Positions 28,079-39,099 of a stretch of 64,000 nt of DNA are shown here, piece by piece; the first letter of the stretch is position 1; each line of letters starts with the position of its first letter. Both the position numbers and the translations under genes were made by a program. The notes under the pieces were generated by a model that was not told the DNA's origin, did no database searches, and saw only the letters and a program-made list of their open reading frames with translations. This DNA comes from JAFAXD01 sp963760435. Lineage in GTDB: Bacteria; Pseudomonadota; Alphaproteobacteria; Rhizobiales; Xanthobacteraceae. Where the stretch lies: NCBI GenBank assembly GCA_963760435.1, contig CAVXDE010000042.1:32215-96214 (forward strand). Direction: 5' to 3'.

Positions 28079-28651
28079 TTATCGTTCGATCGTGCCGGTG
28101 CGGCGGATCTTCTTCTGCAGCAGCATCACCCCGTAGAGCAGCGCTTCCGCGGTCGGAGGACACCCCGGCACATAGATATCGACCGGGACGATGCGATCGC
28201 AGCCGCGCACCACCGAGTAAGAATAATGATAGTAGCCGCCGCCGTTCGCACATGAGCCCATGGAGATGACGTAGCGCGGCTCCGGCATCTGGTCGTAGAC
28301 CTTGCGCAGCGCGGGCGCCATCTTGTTGGTCAGCGTGCCGGCGACGATCATCACATCGGACTGGCGCGGGGACGCGCGCGGCGCAAAGCCGAATCGCTCG
28401 GCGTCGTAGCGCGGCATCGACATCTGCATCATCTCGACCGCGCAGCACGCGAGCCCGAACGTCATCCACATCAACGAGCCGGTGCGCGCCCAGGTGATCA
28501 GGTCGTCGGCGGCGGCGACCAAAAAGCCTTTGTCGGCGAGTTCGGCGTTGAGCTCTGTGAAATACGGGTCATCCGCCCCGAGCGGCCTGCCGGTGCGCGG
28601 ATTGATGATCGCCGGCCGCGCCGGCACGATGGCGCTCTCGCTCAATCCCAT
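28079..28651 (-). CDS. nuoB: NADH-quinone oxidoreductase subunit B
   Basis: NuoB holds cluster N2, the last Fe-S centre before quinone. Ligands are visible in MTFGLACCAVEMMQ (the unusual adjacent Cys pair), SMGSCANGGGYY and YVPGCPPTAEALLYG. The start is placed at 28651 (MGLSESAIVPARPAIINPRT) because homologues begin there; an in-frame ATG at 28672 would deepen the overlap with nuoA. It overlaps the nuoA 3' end by 10 bp. The product has 190 residues. Confidence 0.96.
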   Translation of the reverse strand: MGLSESAIVPARPAIINPRTGRPLGADDPYFTELNAELADKGFLVAAADDLITWARTGSLMWMTFGLACCAVEMMQMSMPRYDAERFGFAPRASPRQSDVMIVAGTLTNKMAPALRKVYDQMPEPRYVISMGSCANGGGYYHYSYSVVRGCDRIVPVDIYVPGCPPTAEALLYGVMLLQKKIRRTGTIER

Positions 28652-29007
28652 TCCAGCGCTCCCTTGCGCCATTCGTAGATGAATCCGATCGTGAGCACGG
28701 CAAGGAAGATCATCACCGCCCAGAAGCCCGCGACCCCCACGTCGCCGAAGGCGACCGCCCAGGGAAACAGGAAGGAGACCTCAAGATCGAAAATGATGAA
28801 CAGGATCGCGACCAAGTAGAATCGCACGTCGAACTTCATGCGGGCATCGTCGAATGCGTTGAAGCCGCATTCGTAGGCCGAGAGCTTTTCCGGGTTGGGC
28901 TGCTTGAAGGCGATGATAAAGGGCGCGATCAACAGAACGAGCCCGATCACGGCAGCGACCGCGACAAAGATGATTAGCGGAAGATAGTCCTGTAAAAGCG
29001 TGCTCAT
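28642..29007 (-). CDS. nuoA: NADH-quinone oxidoreductase subunit A
   Basis: NuoA (ND3) is a three-helix membrane subunit of complex I and the first gene of the operon. It has 121 residues starting MSTLLQDYLPLIIFVAVAAV. The conserved loop KLSAYECGFNAFDDARMKFD is the flexible segment between helices 1 and 2 and carries the Cys used to monitor the active/deactive transition in mitochondria. Helix 2 follows at VRFYLVAILFIIFDLEVSFL. The operon promoter should lie in the 244-bp gap shared with the divergent cyclase gene; no clear consensus was recognised there. Confidence 0.96.
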   Translation of the reverse strand: MSTLLQDYLPLIIFVAVAAVIGLVLLIAPFIIAFKQPNPEKLSAYECGFNAFDDARMKFDVRFYLVAILFIIFDLEVSFLFPWAVAFGDVGVAGFWAVMIFLAVLTIGFIYEWRKGALEWD

Positions 29008-29251
29008 CCGCGTGTCCTGAGACCCGCTCCGAGCGGACGACGGCGAGAGATCACGGAGAGGATTTCGACGTCAGCTGCGGGCCGGGCGAGGCTTAGCGCA
29101 GCGCAACATAGGTGGCAAGCTCGAACCCGGGTTTGCGCGCACAACGCCTCCGTTACGGAAGATAAGCCTTGGGCGGCGAGTTGTAAGATTACGGCGCATT
29201 GATCGGGCTATACGCCGCAGGGAATACTGGATTCGCAAACCCGGATCGACA

Positions 29252-30980
29252 ATGGCCATTGCCGCGAGCACGCAGACCCCAGTCGACGTGGGCCGATGGT
29301 GGCAGCCGGCAGGGCTTGCCCATGTGCTGCGGGCGCGCCTGCGCCTCGCCAGCGCGCTGATTCTGCTCTCGTTCGTGATTTGCCACCTCACCGGCCACAT
29401 CTTCCTGCTCGTCTCGATACCGGCGGCAAGTCATGTGGCTGGATTTCTGATGGCCATCTGGTGGACCGAGACCGGCGGGCTTGTGCTCGCCACTGCCCTG
29501 CTCGTGCACTTTCTCAACGCGCTGTGGTCGATCTACGTGCGCCGCACGTTGCGGCTCACGCGATGGGAATGGGCGCAGGTGGTGCTCGGGCTCGCCATCA
29601 TCCCCCTGATGGTGCGGCACGTGGTTGCGACCAGAGTTGCTTCGGAATTTCTCCTCTCCAGCGAAGATTACAACTCCGTACTGCTGAGCCACTGGGTTCT
29701 GAATCCTGGATATCCACTATTCCACATTGCGGCGGTGCTGACCGTCTGGGTGCATGCCTCAATCGGCATTCATTTCTGGCTGCACACAAAGAAATGGTAT
29801 CCGGCCTGGCGGCCGGTATTCGCCCTCACCAGCTTGCTGCTCCCGACCTTGGCGATTGCCGGATACATCGCGGCCGGCAACCACGTGGTACGGCAGGTCG
29901 AAGACAATCCGCAGTTCATCGAGAACGTGCTCAAGAACGCGCGCTCCACGCCAGAGAGGGTCGCCGCCGCGCACCGGCTCGAGCGACGAACCTGGGCGGC
30001 ATATTTCGTGCTCCTGCTGGTGCCCTTTGCTGGGCGGGCGATCCGCGGGCTCGCGTACCGCCTGCGGCAGCCGCCGGTGCTGACCCACTCCAGCGGCCAG
30101 CGCATGCGCATTCTGCCCGGCGCGACCGTGCTGGAGACGCTGCGGGCAAACCGGGTCCCGCACGCGTCGGCATGTGGCGGGCGCGCCCGCTGCACGACCT
30201 GCCGGATTCGCGTGACCCAGGGGCTCGATCATCTGCCCATGCCGACCGGGCTCGAGGCCACGGCGTTGGCGCGCATCGACGCCCCGGAAGGGATGCGGCT
30301 CGCCTGTCAGATCCGGCCCACGACCGATATTTCGATCATGCCACTGCTCGCCGCCGATGTCGGCGCCGCTGATGGGCTTGGTGCGCGGCGGGCTCGAAGG
30401 CAGCGAGCGGCTGATCACCGTCGTCTTCGTCGACTTGCGCGCCTCGACCCGGCTCGGCGAGACCCGCATGCCCTACGACGTGCTATTCATCCTCAATCGT
30501 TTCTTTGCCGAGATGACCAAGGCGCTCGCCGACACCAACGGGCACTATTCCCAGTTCACCGGCGACGGCCTCATGGCCCTCTATGGGCTCGATGCCGCCG
30601 ATCCGACGATCGGCCCCGCCCAGGCGCTGCGCGGCGCGCGCGAAATGCTGGCGCGATTGGCGCAACTCAACCAGCAGATGGAGGCGGAGCTGCGCCTGCC
30701 GCTGCAAATGGGCATCGGCATTCACTTCGGCGAAGCGATCGTCGGCTCCATGGGGCCGCCGCGCTCACAGATCATCACCGCCATTGGCGACACGGTGAAC
30801 ACGACGGCGCGGCTCGAAAGCCTCACCAAGGATTATGACTGTGTCCTCATCCTCTCCCGCCGCGCCGCCGAGGTGGCCAAGCTCACCCTGCCCGATAAGC
30901 TGCATGTCGCTTCGGTCAAGGGCCGCAGCGAGAGCGTGGAGTTCTACGCCTTGAAGACCGTGCCGGAGATCGGCGGGTAG
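29252..30980 (+). CDS. Membrane-[2Fe-2S]-class III adenylate/guanylate cyclase fusion, one frameshift
   Basis: Domains in order: an N-terminal membrane region with about six helices (residues about 30-275) including RLRLASALILLSFVICHLTG, with histidines that recall b-type cytochrome or quinol-oxidoreductase anchors; a plant-type 2Fe-2S ferredoxin domain with CGGRARCTTC and a fourth Cys in RLACQIRP (about residues 285-365); and a class III cyclase domain with ITVVFVDLRASTRLGE (metal Asp), YSQFTGDGLMALYG (second Asp) and IGDTVNTTARLES. An extra base in the GGG at 30374-30376 splits it; corrected length is 575 residues. It probably makes cAMP in response to redox or quinone state, which is inference. 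It is divergent from nuoA. Confidence 0.88.
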
Positions 30981-31072
30981 TTGATTTCGACACGCGCCGG
31001 GACTCCAAAACCCGAGTCGGCATAACCACTTGAAGGCAGTATCTCGCGTAAGTGTTGCGTTTTGAGTTGGCC

Positions 31073-31330
31073 ATGGCCGCAAGCCCGACCCGGGAAGCTA
31101 GTGCCCGCCCCGCAGGCGTGATCTGCGTCGAGTGTCTGCATTGCCGGCATCGGGGCGTGCTGAGCGACCGCGCCCTCACCCGCCATGGTCTTTCTGCCAG
31201 CGCGCCGATCGCCTCGTTTGTGCAGCGCCTCACCTGCGAGCGCTGCGGTCATCATAGCGTGAAGGCATTCCGCGCACCGGCTGGGACGGCCCGGTCGTTT
31301 GTTGCAGGCGCTGCCAGCGCCCAGCACTGA
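31073..31330 (+). CDS. Hypothetical zinc-ribbon-like protein
   Basis: An 85-residue frame starts MAASPTREASARPAGVICVE. Two cysteine knuckles, CVECLHCRHRG and LTCERCGHHS, about 40 residues apart would make a zinc ribbon. The second is followed by basic KAFR. A GTG seven codons upstream (31052) is an alternative start. No specific family name is recognised. It lies between the cyclase gene and tRNA-Asp. It could be a small nucleic-acid-binding or regulatory protein. Confidence 0.6.
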   Translation: MAASPTREASARPAGVICVECLHCRHRGVLSDRALTRHGLSASAPIASFVQRLTCERCGHHSVKAFRAPAGTARSFVAGAASAQH

Positions 31331-31434
31331 ACGTCTCCGTGGCGGCCGACGCGACCCTCACGTTGGAGTCGAAAGTGATGGATCTTGTGGCGTCGGAAGC
31401 AACGCGACGATAGTGCCTAAGTCTTTGAAAAGAC

Positions 31435-31511
31435 TGGCGGGAGCGACGGGGCTCGAACCCGCGACCTTCGGCGTGACAGGCCGACGCTCTAACCAACTGA
31501 GCTACGCCCCC
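31435..31511 (-). tRNA. tRNA-Asp (GTC)
   Basis: The reverse strand starts GGGGGCGTAGCTCAG, has anticodon stem TCGGC / loop CTGTCAC / stem GCCGA (anticodon GTC), T arm GCGGGTTCGAGCCCCGT and an encoded CCA end. The acceptor stem pairs over seven positions with one G-T. Confidence 0.97.
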
Positions 31512-31744
31512 GGGCGTTGCCATGATGGCCCGCGGGAGCGGTGAGATAGGGCTTGCGGGCGCCCCAAGTCAAGGTGCGTGACCCCGAGGCCCCACAAATT
31601 GCGGCCTGATGCGGGTTTCCTCAACATGCCTGTTGGAAAAGCTCGAAAAATCGGGCTTATCTTGCATTTCGCGTGGCCAAAACCCGCGAGAATCGGATAT
31701 GCGTGCGCCGTTGTGCACTTTCCGAACGATCGAAAGGAACACCC

Positions 31745-32041
31745 ATGGTGGCCAAGACCACTGCAACAACTGTTACCCTTAAGCATCTCGCGGCCGCGCT
31801 CGCCGCCGATCACGAGATCCCCAAGAAACAGGCTGAGGGCATGCTCAACGATCTCGTTGGCATGATGGTGAAACACCTCAAGAAGGGCGAGCGTATCCGC
31901 ATCGGCGGGTTTGGCATTTTGCAGGTGCGCAAGCGCGCTGCACGCATGGGCCGCAACCCGGCAACCGGCGAGCCGATCAAGATCAAGGCGAGCAAGAAAG
32001 TCGCGTTCCGTGCCGCCAAGGAACTCAAGGAAGCGGTCTAG
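31745..32041 (+). CDS. HU family DNA-binding protein
   Basis: A nucleoid-associated histone-like protein of 98 residues. It starts MVAKTTATTVTLKHLAAALA at 31745 behind AAGGAA, the best ribosome site, although an in-frame ATG lies further upstream. The HU/IHF core GERIRIGGFGILQVRKRAAR-MGRNPATGE, with the Pro at the tip of the DNA-binding arm, is clear. The N-terminal helices are longer than in the usual 90-residue HU. It follows lon in the opposite direction, with tRNA-Val between. Confidence 0.92.
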   Translation: MVAKTTATTVTLKHLAAALAADHEIPKKQAEGMLNDLVGMMVKHLKKGERIRIGGFGILQVRKRAARMGRNPATGEPIKIKASKKVAFRAAKELKEAV

Positions 32042-32117
32042 AGTCTCTTCACCGCAATTGCGTTTCGCAGGGGACCTCTCCGGGGAATTTTCGTAAGGCT
32101 TGACGCCTTGCGGTGTC

Positions 32118-32147
32118 TGACCTCTCCCCGTTCGCGGGGAGAGGTCA
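32118..32147. terminator. Perfect hairpin after the HU gene
   Basis: TGACCTCTCCCCG (32118-32130), loop TTCG, CGGGGAGAGGTCA (32135-32147): a perfect 13-bp stem with a UUCG-type tetraloop 77 bp after the HU stop. There is no T run, so it may be an RNA-stabilising 3' hairpin or a dispersed repeat, not a classic terminator. Confidence 0.5.
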
Positions 32148-32204
32148 ATGCAACGTGGTGCTGCGCATTTTGTAAATCGCGCGGGCGTGTTTGCTTTGAT
32201 TGAT

Positions 32205-32280
32205 TGGTGGGCGGTGACGGACTCGAACCGCCGACATCCTGCGTGTAAAGCAGGCGCTCTACCAGCTGAGCTAACCGCCC
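32205..32280 (-). tRNA. tRNA-Val (TAC)
   Basis: The reverse strand reads GGGCGGTTAGCTCAGCTGG at the 5' end, anticodon stem CCTGC / loop TTTACAC / stem GCAGG (anticodon TAC), T arm GGCGGTTCGAGTCCGTC, acceptor CCGCCCA and an encoded CCA. 76 nt. Confidence 0.97.
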
Positions 32281-32400
32281 TGGCGGCCTGTTATCGCCCC
32301 GCCTGCGACGCTTCGCAAGCACTCAAGGCCATCGCGCAATCCTTAAACCAGACGCGGCGCCCCTTGGGGCGCCGCGCCTTTGTTTGTCTGCTGCGACCGA

Positions 32401-34845
<2,445 letters not shown>

Positions 34846-35071
34846 GTTGAAAATCCCCTTCTCGTGCCCCCTCCCCGCTCTCTCGGAATGTCACTGCGGG
34901 GTTAAGCCGACACTGATTTAGATCATAGGTGGCGTTCGCTTCCCGCTGAGTCAAGCCAACGGACTTGACCGCTCAGCAAGACCACACGCCATGCGTCTTC
35001 ATGCGCACGCAAAACACCAAGCCACTGGTTCGGTACGATAGTGCGCGTCCGTGCACGCACCTTGAGCTTGT

Positions 35072-36337
35072 TCAGGCGCTGGCGCCGGCATCTCCGGCGC
35101 GGTCGGCGTAGATGTAGAGCGGACGTGCCGAGCCTTCGACGACTTCCCTGGAGATCACCACTTCTTCCACGCCTTCAAGGCTCGGCAGGTCGAACATGGT
35201 GTCGAGCAGGATGCCCTCCATGATGGAGCGCAGCCCGCGCGCGCCAGTCTTGCGCTCGATCGCCTTGCGAGCGATCGACGAGAGCGCCTCATCGGCAAAC
35301 GCAAGCTCGATGTTCTCCATTTCAAACAGGCGCTGGTACTGCTTGACCAACGCGTTCTTGGGCTCGAGCAGGATGCGCTTGAGCGCGGCCTCGTCGAGAT
35401 CCTCGAGCGTCGCCACAACCGGCAGGCGTCCCACGAACTCGGGGATCAGCCCGTACTTGAGCAGGTCCTCCGGCTCGACGTAGCGGAAGATCTCGCCCTG
35501 CTTGCGATCCTCCGGCGCCAGCACCCTGGCGCCGAACCCGATCGAGGTCGAACGACCGCGCGACGAGATGATCTTCTCCAGCCCCGAGAACGCGCCGCCG
35601 CACACGAACAGGATGTTCGTCGTGTCGACCTGCAGGAACTCCTGCTGCGGGTGCTTGCGGCCACCTTGCGGAGGCACCGACGCGATGGTGCCTTCCATGA
35701 TCTTGAGCAACGCCTGCTGCACGCCCTCGCCCGATACGTCGCGGGTGATCGACGGGTTATCCGACTTGCGCGAGATCTTATCGATCTCGTCGATGTAGAC
35801 GATGCCGCGCTGCGCGCGCTCGACGTTGTAGTCGGCGGACTGCAGCAGCTTCAGGATGATGTTCTCGACGTCCTCACCGACGTAACCGGCTTCGGTCAGC
35901 GTCGTCGCATCCGCCATGGTGAACGGCACGTCGAGGATGCGGGCCAAGGTCTGCGCCAGCAGCGTCTTGCCCGAACCGGTCGGCCCGATCAGCAGGATGT
36001 TGGATTTGGCGAGTTCGACGTCGTTGTGTTTGGTGGCGTGATTGAGGCGCTTGTAGTGGTTGTGAACCGCGACCGAGAGCACCTTCTTGGCATGATCCTG
36101 ATCGATCACATAATCATCAAGGACCTTGCGGATCTCTTTCGGCGTCGGAATGCCGTCGCGCGACTTCACCAGCGAGGACTTGTTCTCCTCGCGAATGATG
36201 TCCATGCACAACTCGACGCATTCGTCACAGATAAACACCGTCGGTCCGGCAATGAGTTTGCGCACTTCGTGCTGGCTCTTGCCGCAAAACGAGCAGTAGA
36301 GCGTATTTTTGGAATCACTGCCGCTGACTTTGCTCAT
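35072..36337 (-). CDS. clpX: ATP-dependent Clp protease ATP-binding subunit ClpX
   Basis: ClpX unfolds substrates and feeds them to ClpP; in alphaproteobacteria it is central to cell-cycle proteolysis. It has 421 residues: an N-terminal zinc domain with CSFCGKSQHEVRKLI and ICDECVELC (four Cys), AAA+ Walker A IGPTGSGKTLLAQ, Walker B IVYIDEIDKI, pore loop GYVGEDVE, and the IGF-type ClpP-binding loop region TSIGFGARV. It starts 414 bp downstream of the clpP stop, so it likely has its own promoter. A near-perfect palindrome lies about 73 bp upstream. Confidence 0.97.
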   Translation of the reverse strand: MSKVSGSDSKNTLYCSFCGKSQHEVRKLIAGPTVFICDECVELCMDIIREENKSSLVKSRDGIPTPKEIRKVLDDYVIDQDHAKKVLSVAVHNHYKRLNHATKHNDVELAKSNILLIGPTGSGKTLLAQTLARILDVPFTMADATTLTEAGYVGEDVENIILKLLQSADYNVERAQRGIVYIDEIDKISRKSDNPSITRDVSGEGVQQALLKIMEGTIASVPPQGGRKHPQQEFLQVDTTNILFVCGGAFSGLEKIISSRGRSTSIGFGARVLAPEDRKQGEIFRYVEPEDLLKYGLIPEFVGRLPVVATLEDLDEAALKRILLEPKNALVKQYQRLFEMENIELAFADEALSSIARKAIERKTGARGLRSIMEGILLDTMFDLPSLEGVEEVVISREVVEGSARPLYIYADRAGDAGASA

Positions 36338-36751
36338 CTGAGTTTTCTCAACCTGTCTTGACGGTGTTGCCTAGCTCCGACGCATTCCGGACCCATCCGT
36401 GGCGCGCCCGTCCTGACATAATGTCGGGACCCCTCCCTGGCACTATTCCTACTATTGCTACTCGTTCTGTGCCGGGACATCCGCTCGGCACACTCGCACC
36501 TCCGCTTACCGCCGATTCTAAACCAAGCACGCTATTCACCCGACAATCAAGATTCTCTTAACGATAACAACGCCGCACCCCTGGTGACGTTGCGGATTCC
36601 CCAACCGTGCCATGCAATTTCCACCGACGTTTGTGGCGGAATGATAGTGCAAACGGCGCCCGGCGGCGAGGAATTCGCCGGATTTTACCGCACTGCGGTG
36701 CAAAACCCGTGCCGTAGCGAAGGCTTCGAGCGGCGCTTGGCAGCGGCCGGA
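36338..36751. other. Intergenic region clpP-clpX
   Basis: 414 bases with no convincing gene. It holds the 21-bp palindrome at 36410-36430 and relatively low-GC stretches suited to a clpX promoter, such as CACTATTCCTACTATTGCTA. No terminator with a T run was seen. Confidence 0.6.
36410..36430. promoter_or_regulatory. Palindrome upstream of clpX
   Basis: GTCCTGACAT, one central A, ATGTCGGGAC: 10-base arms with a single G-T type mismatch, ending 73 bp before the clpX start. It has the size and symmetry of a dimeric repressor site; the regulator is unknown. Confidence 0.4.
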
Positions 36752-37401
36752 TCAGGACGATTTGGCAGCGGCGATCAGTTCGCCGATGTCCTCGGGGCGC
36801 TTTTCCATGACCGTGTCGATGACGCCAAACTCCTTGGCGGCCTCGGCGGTCAGGAACATGTCGCGCTCGAGCGCATCCTCGATTTTCTTCAACTGCTGAC
36901 CGGTGTGCTTCACGTAAATTTCATTGAGCCGCTTCTTCACGTTCAGGATTTCCTGGGCGTGCAGCATGATGTCGGTCGCCTGACCCTGGAAGCCGCCCGA
37001 GGGCTGATGCAGCATGATGCGCGCGTTCGGCAGCGCAAAGCGCAGACCCTTGTGGCCGGCGGTCAGCAGCAGCGAGCCCATCGATGCGGCCTGACCGATG
37101 CACAGCGTCGAGATTGCCGGACGCACGAACTGCATCGTGTCATAGATCGCAAGCCCCGACGTCACCACGCCGCCGGGCGAATTGATGTACATCGCGATCT
37201 CTTTTTCGGATTCTCGGCCTCGAGGAACAGCAGCTGGGCTACGACCAACGAGGCCATGCCGTCTTCCACCGGACCCGTGATGAAGAGGATGCGCTCCTTG
37301 AGCAGCCGCGAGTAGATATCGTAGGCGCGCTCGCCCCGGTTGGTCTGCTCCACCACCATGGGGACCAGGTAGTTCATGTAGGTGTCGACGGGATCGCGCA
37401 T
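36752..37401 (-). CDS. clpP: ATP-dependent Clp protease proteolytic subunit, one frameshift
   Basis: ClpP is the tetradecameric serine peptidase working with ClpX and ClpA. It starts MRDPVDTYMNYLVPMVVEQT at 37401. The catalytic Ser is in GQAASMGSLLL, the His in IMLHQPSGGFQG, and the Asp further on near IEDALERDMFL. The frame breaks near 37200: restoring one missing base gives ENPKKEIAMYINSPGG, the family sequence. This is the only deletion-type break in the window. Corrected length is about 216 residues. It lies 110 bp after tig. Confidence 0.95.
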
Positions 37402-37511
37402 GTTTAGAACCTATCTCTTCGCCGCCCGGAATATTCTTGGCGATCGGGTGGGGCATTGCGCCCGGTATCGTTAGATCGAGCTTCGAAGGCGCGAGTGCAA
37501 TACCCGCACCC

Positions 37512-38873
37512 CTATGCACTGGCCTCTTCGTCGTCTTCGGCCTTGAACAGCTCTTCGCGCGAGACGGCCTTATCGGTCACGCTCGCAAGCTCGAGGAGGA
37601 AATCGACCACCTTCTCCTCGTAGATCGGTGCACGCATCGAGGCGAGCGCTTGCGGGTTCTTGCGATAATATTCCCAGACCTGCTGTTCCTGACCGGGGAA
37701 TTGCCGCGCTCGCTCAGCCGCCGCGCGTCCAAGCTCTTCGTCCGTGACCTTGATATTGTTCTTCTCGCCGATTTCGGCAAGCACGAGCCCGAGCCGCACG
37801 CGGCGATCGGCGATGCTCCGATACTCTTCGCGCGCTTTCTCCTCGGTCGACCCTTCGTCGGCAAAGGTTTTGTTCTGGCTTTCGAGGTCGGATAGCACGG
37901 TCTTCCAGACGTTGTTGAACTCGTCCTCAATGAGGGTCGGCGGCGCCTGGAACTTGTGCAGCTCGTCGAGCTGGTCGAGCAGCACGCGCTTGACCTTCTG
38001 TCGGCTCGCGCCCGCGTGCTCCCGGGTCAATCGGTCCCGGATGGCTTCCTTGAGCTTATCGAGCGATTCGAGCCCGAGCGACTTGGCGAAGGCATCGTCG
38101 ACCGTGAGTTCGCCGGGGGTCTCGATCGATTTGGCGGTCACCTCGAAAACGGCGGTCTTACCGGCAAGCTTTTCCGAGAGGTAGTTCTTTGGAAACTGGA
38201 CGGTAACCGTGCGGGTCTCGCCGGCCCCCATGCCGATCAGCTGCTGCTCGAACCCGGGGATGAAGGTGTTCGAGCCGACCAGAACCGGGATGTCGTCGCC
38301 GGTCCCACCCTCGAACGGCTCGCCGTCAACCGTTCCGGTAAAGGAGACGGTCACCCGATCGCGCTCGGCGACCTTGCCGCCCTCAGACTTGGCGGCGTAC
38401 GGCCGGTTCTGCTCGGCGATTCGACCAACCGCTTCATCGACTTCAGCCTCGGTCACCTCGGCGACCGGTCGTTCAACCTTGATCGACTTGAAATCGGCGA
38501 GCGTGATCGGTGGCAGAACCTCGAGAGCGACCGTGTAGGATAGGTCCGACTGGCCCTTGAGCACACCCTCGATCTCGTCCTCCGCCGCCGGCATCGTGAC
38601 CTTCGGCTCCATGGCCAGCTTGTAGCCATTGTCGGTCACGATCTTGGCGTTGGTCTCGCGGACCAGAGCCTCAATCGCCTCCGCCATCAGGGAGCGGCCG
38701 TAGAGCTTCTTGAGATGCGCAGGCGGCACCTTGCCGGGGCGAAAGCCTTTTAGTTGCACCGTGTTCTTGAGCTCCGTCACGCGCGAATCGACGCGCGCGT
38801 CGAGATCACCTACCGGGACCACGATCTTGTATTCGTGCCTGAGGCCTTCGGAATGGGTTTGCGTAACCTGCAT
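37512..38873 (-). CDS. tig: Trigger factor
   Basis: Trigger factor is the ribosome-bound chaperone and peptidyl-prolyl isomerase that meets nascent chains. The ribosome-binding signature GFRPGKVP lies at about residue 44 in the N-terminal domain; a FKBP-type isomerase domain follows (DRVTVSFTGTVDGEPFEGGT), then a long helical C-terminal domain and an acidic tail (EDDEEASA). The start at 38873 (MQVTQTHSEGLRHEYKIVVP) is preferred over an ATG six codons upstream because homologues begin there. 453 residues, intact. Confidence 0.96.
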   Translation of the reverse strand: MQVTQTHSEGLRHEYKIVVPVGDLDARVDSRVTELKNTVQLKGFRPGKVPPAHLKKLYGRSLMAEAIEALVRETNAKIVTDNGYKLAMEPKVTMPAAEDEIEGVLKGQSDLSYTVALEVLPPITLADFKSIKVERPVAEVTEAEVDEAVGRIAEQNRPYAAKSEGGKVAERDRVTVSFTGTVDGEPFEGGTGDDIPVLVGSNTFIPGFEQQLIGMGAGETRTVTVQFPKNYLSEKLAGKTAVFEVTAKSIETPGELTVDDAFAKSLGLESLDKLKEAIRDRLTREHAGASRQKVKRVLLDQLDELHKFQAPPTLIEDEFNNVWKTVLSDLESQNKTFADEGSTEEKAREEYRSIADRRVRLGLVLAEIGEKNNIKVTDEELGRAAAERARQFPGQEQQVWEYYRKNPQALASMRAPIYEEKVVDFLLELASVTDKAVSREELFKAEDDEEASA

Positions 38874-38934
38874 CGCAGTCAACTCGTTCATCCTTGCGCC
38901 GGAGTATATGCCTTGAACAGCGGGCGCTACCGCG

Positions 38935-39019
<85 letters not shown>

Positions 39020-39099
39020 GCTTTCGGGCGGCGCGGCTTATAGCATAGCGAAGCCGCGCGCCTAGCGGAAAATAGGCGCGACCCACGGAATTCGCCACC

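Noticed and set aside
29008..29251. Known regulator site in the shared nuoA/cyclase promoter region
   Set aside because: No FNR-, LexA- or sigma-54-type consensus could be recognised by eye.
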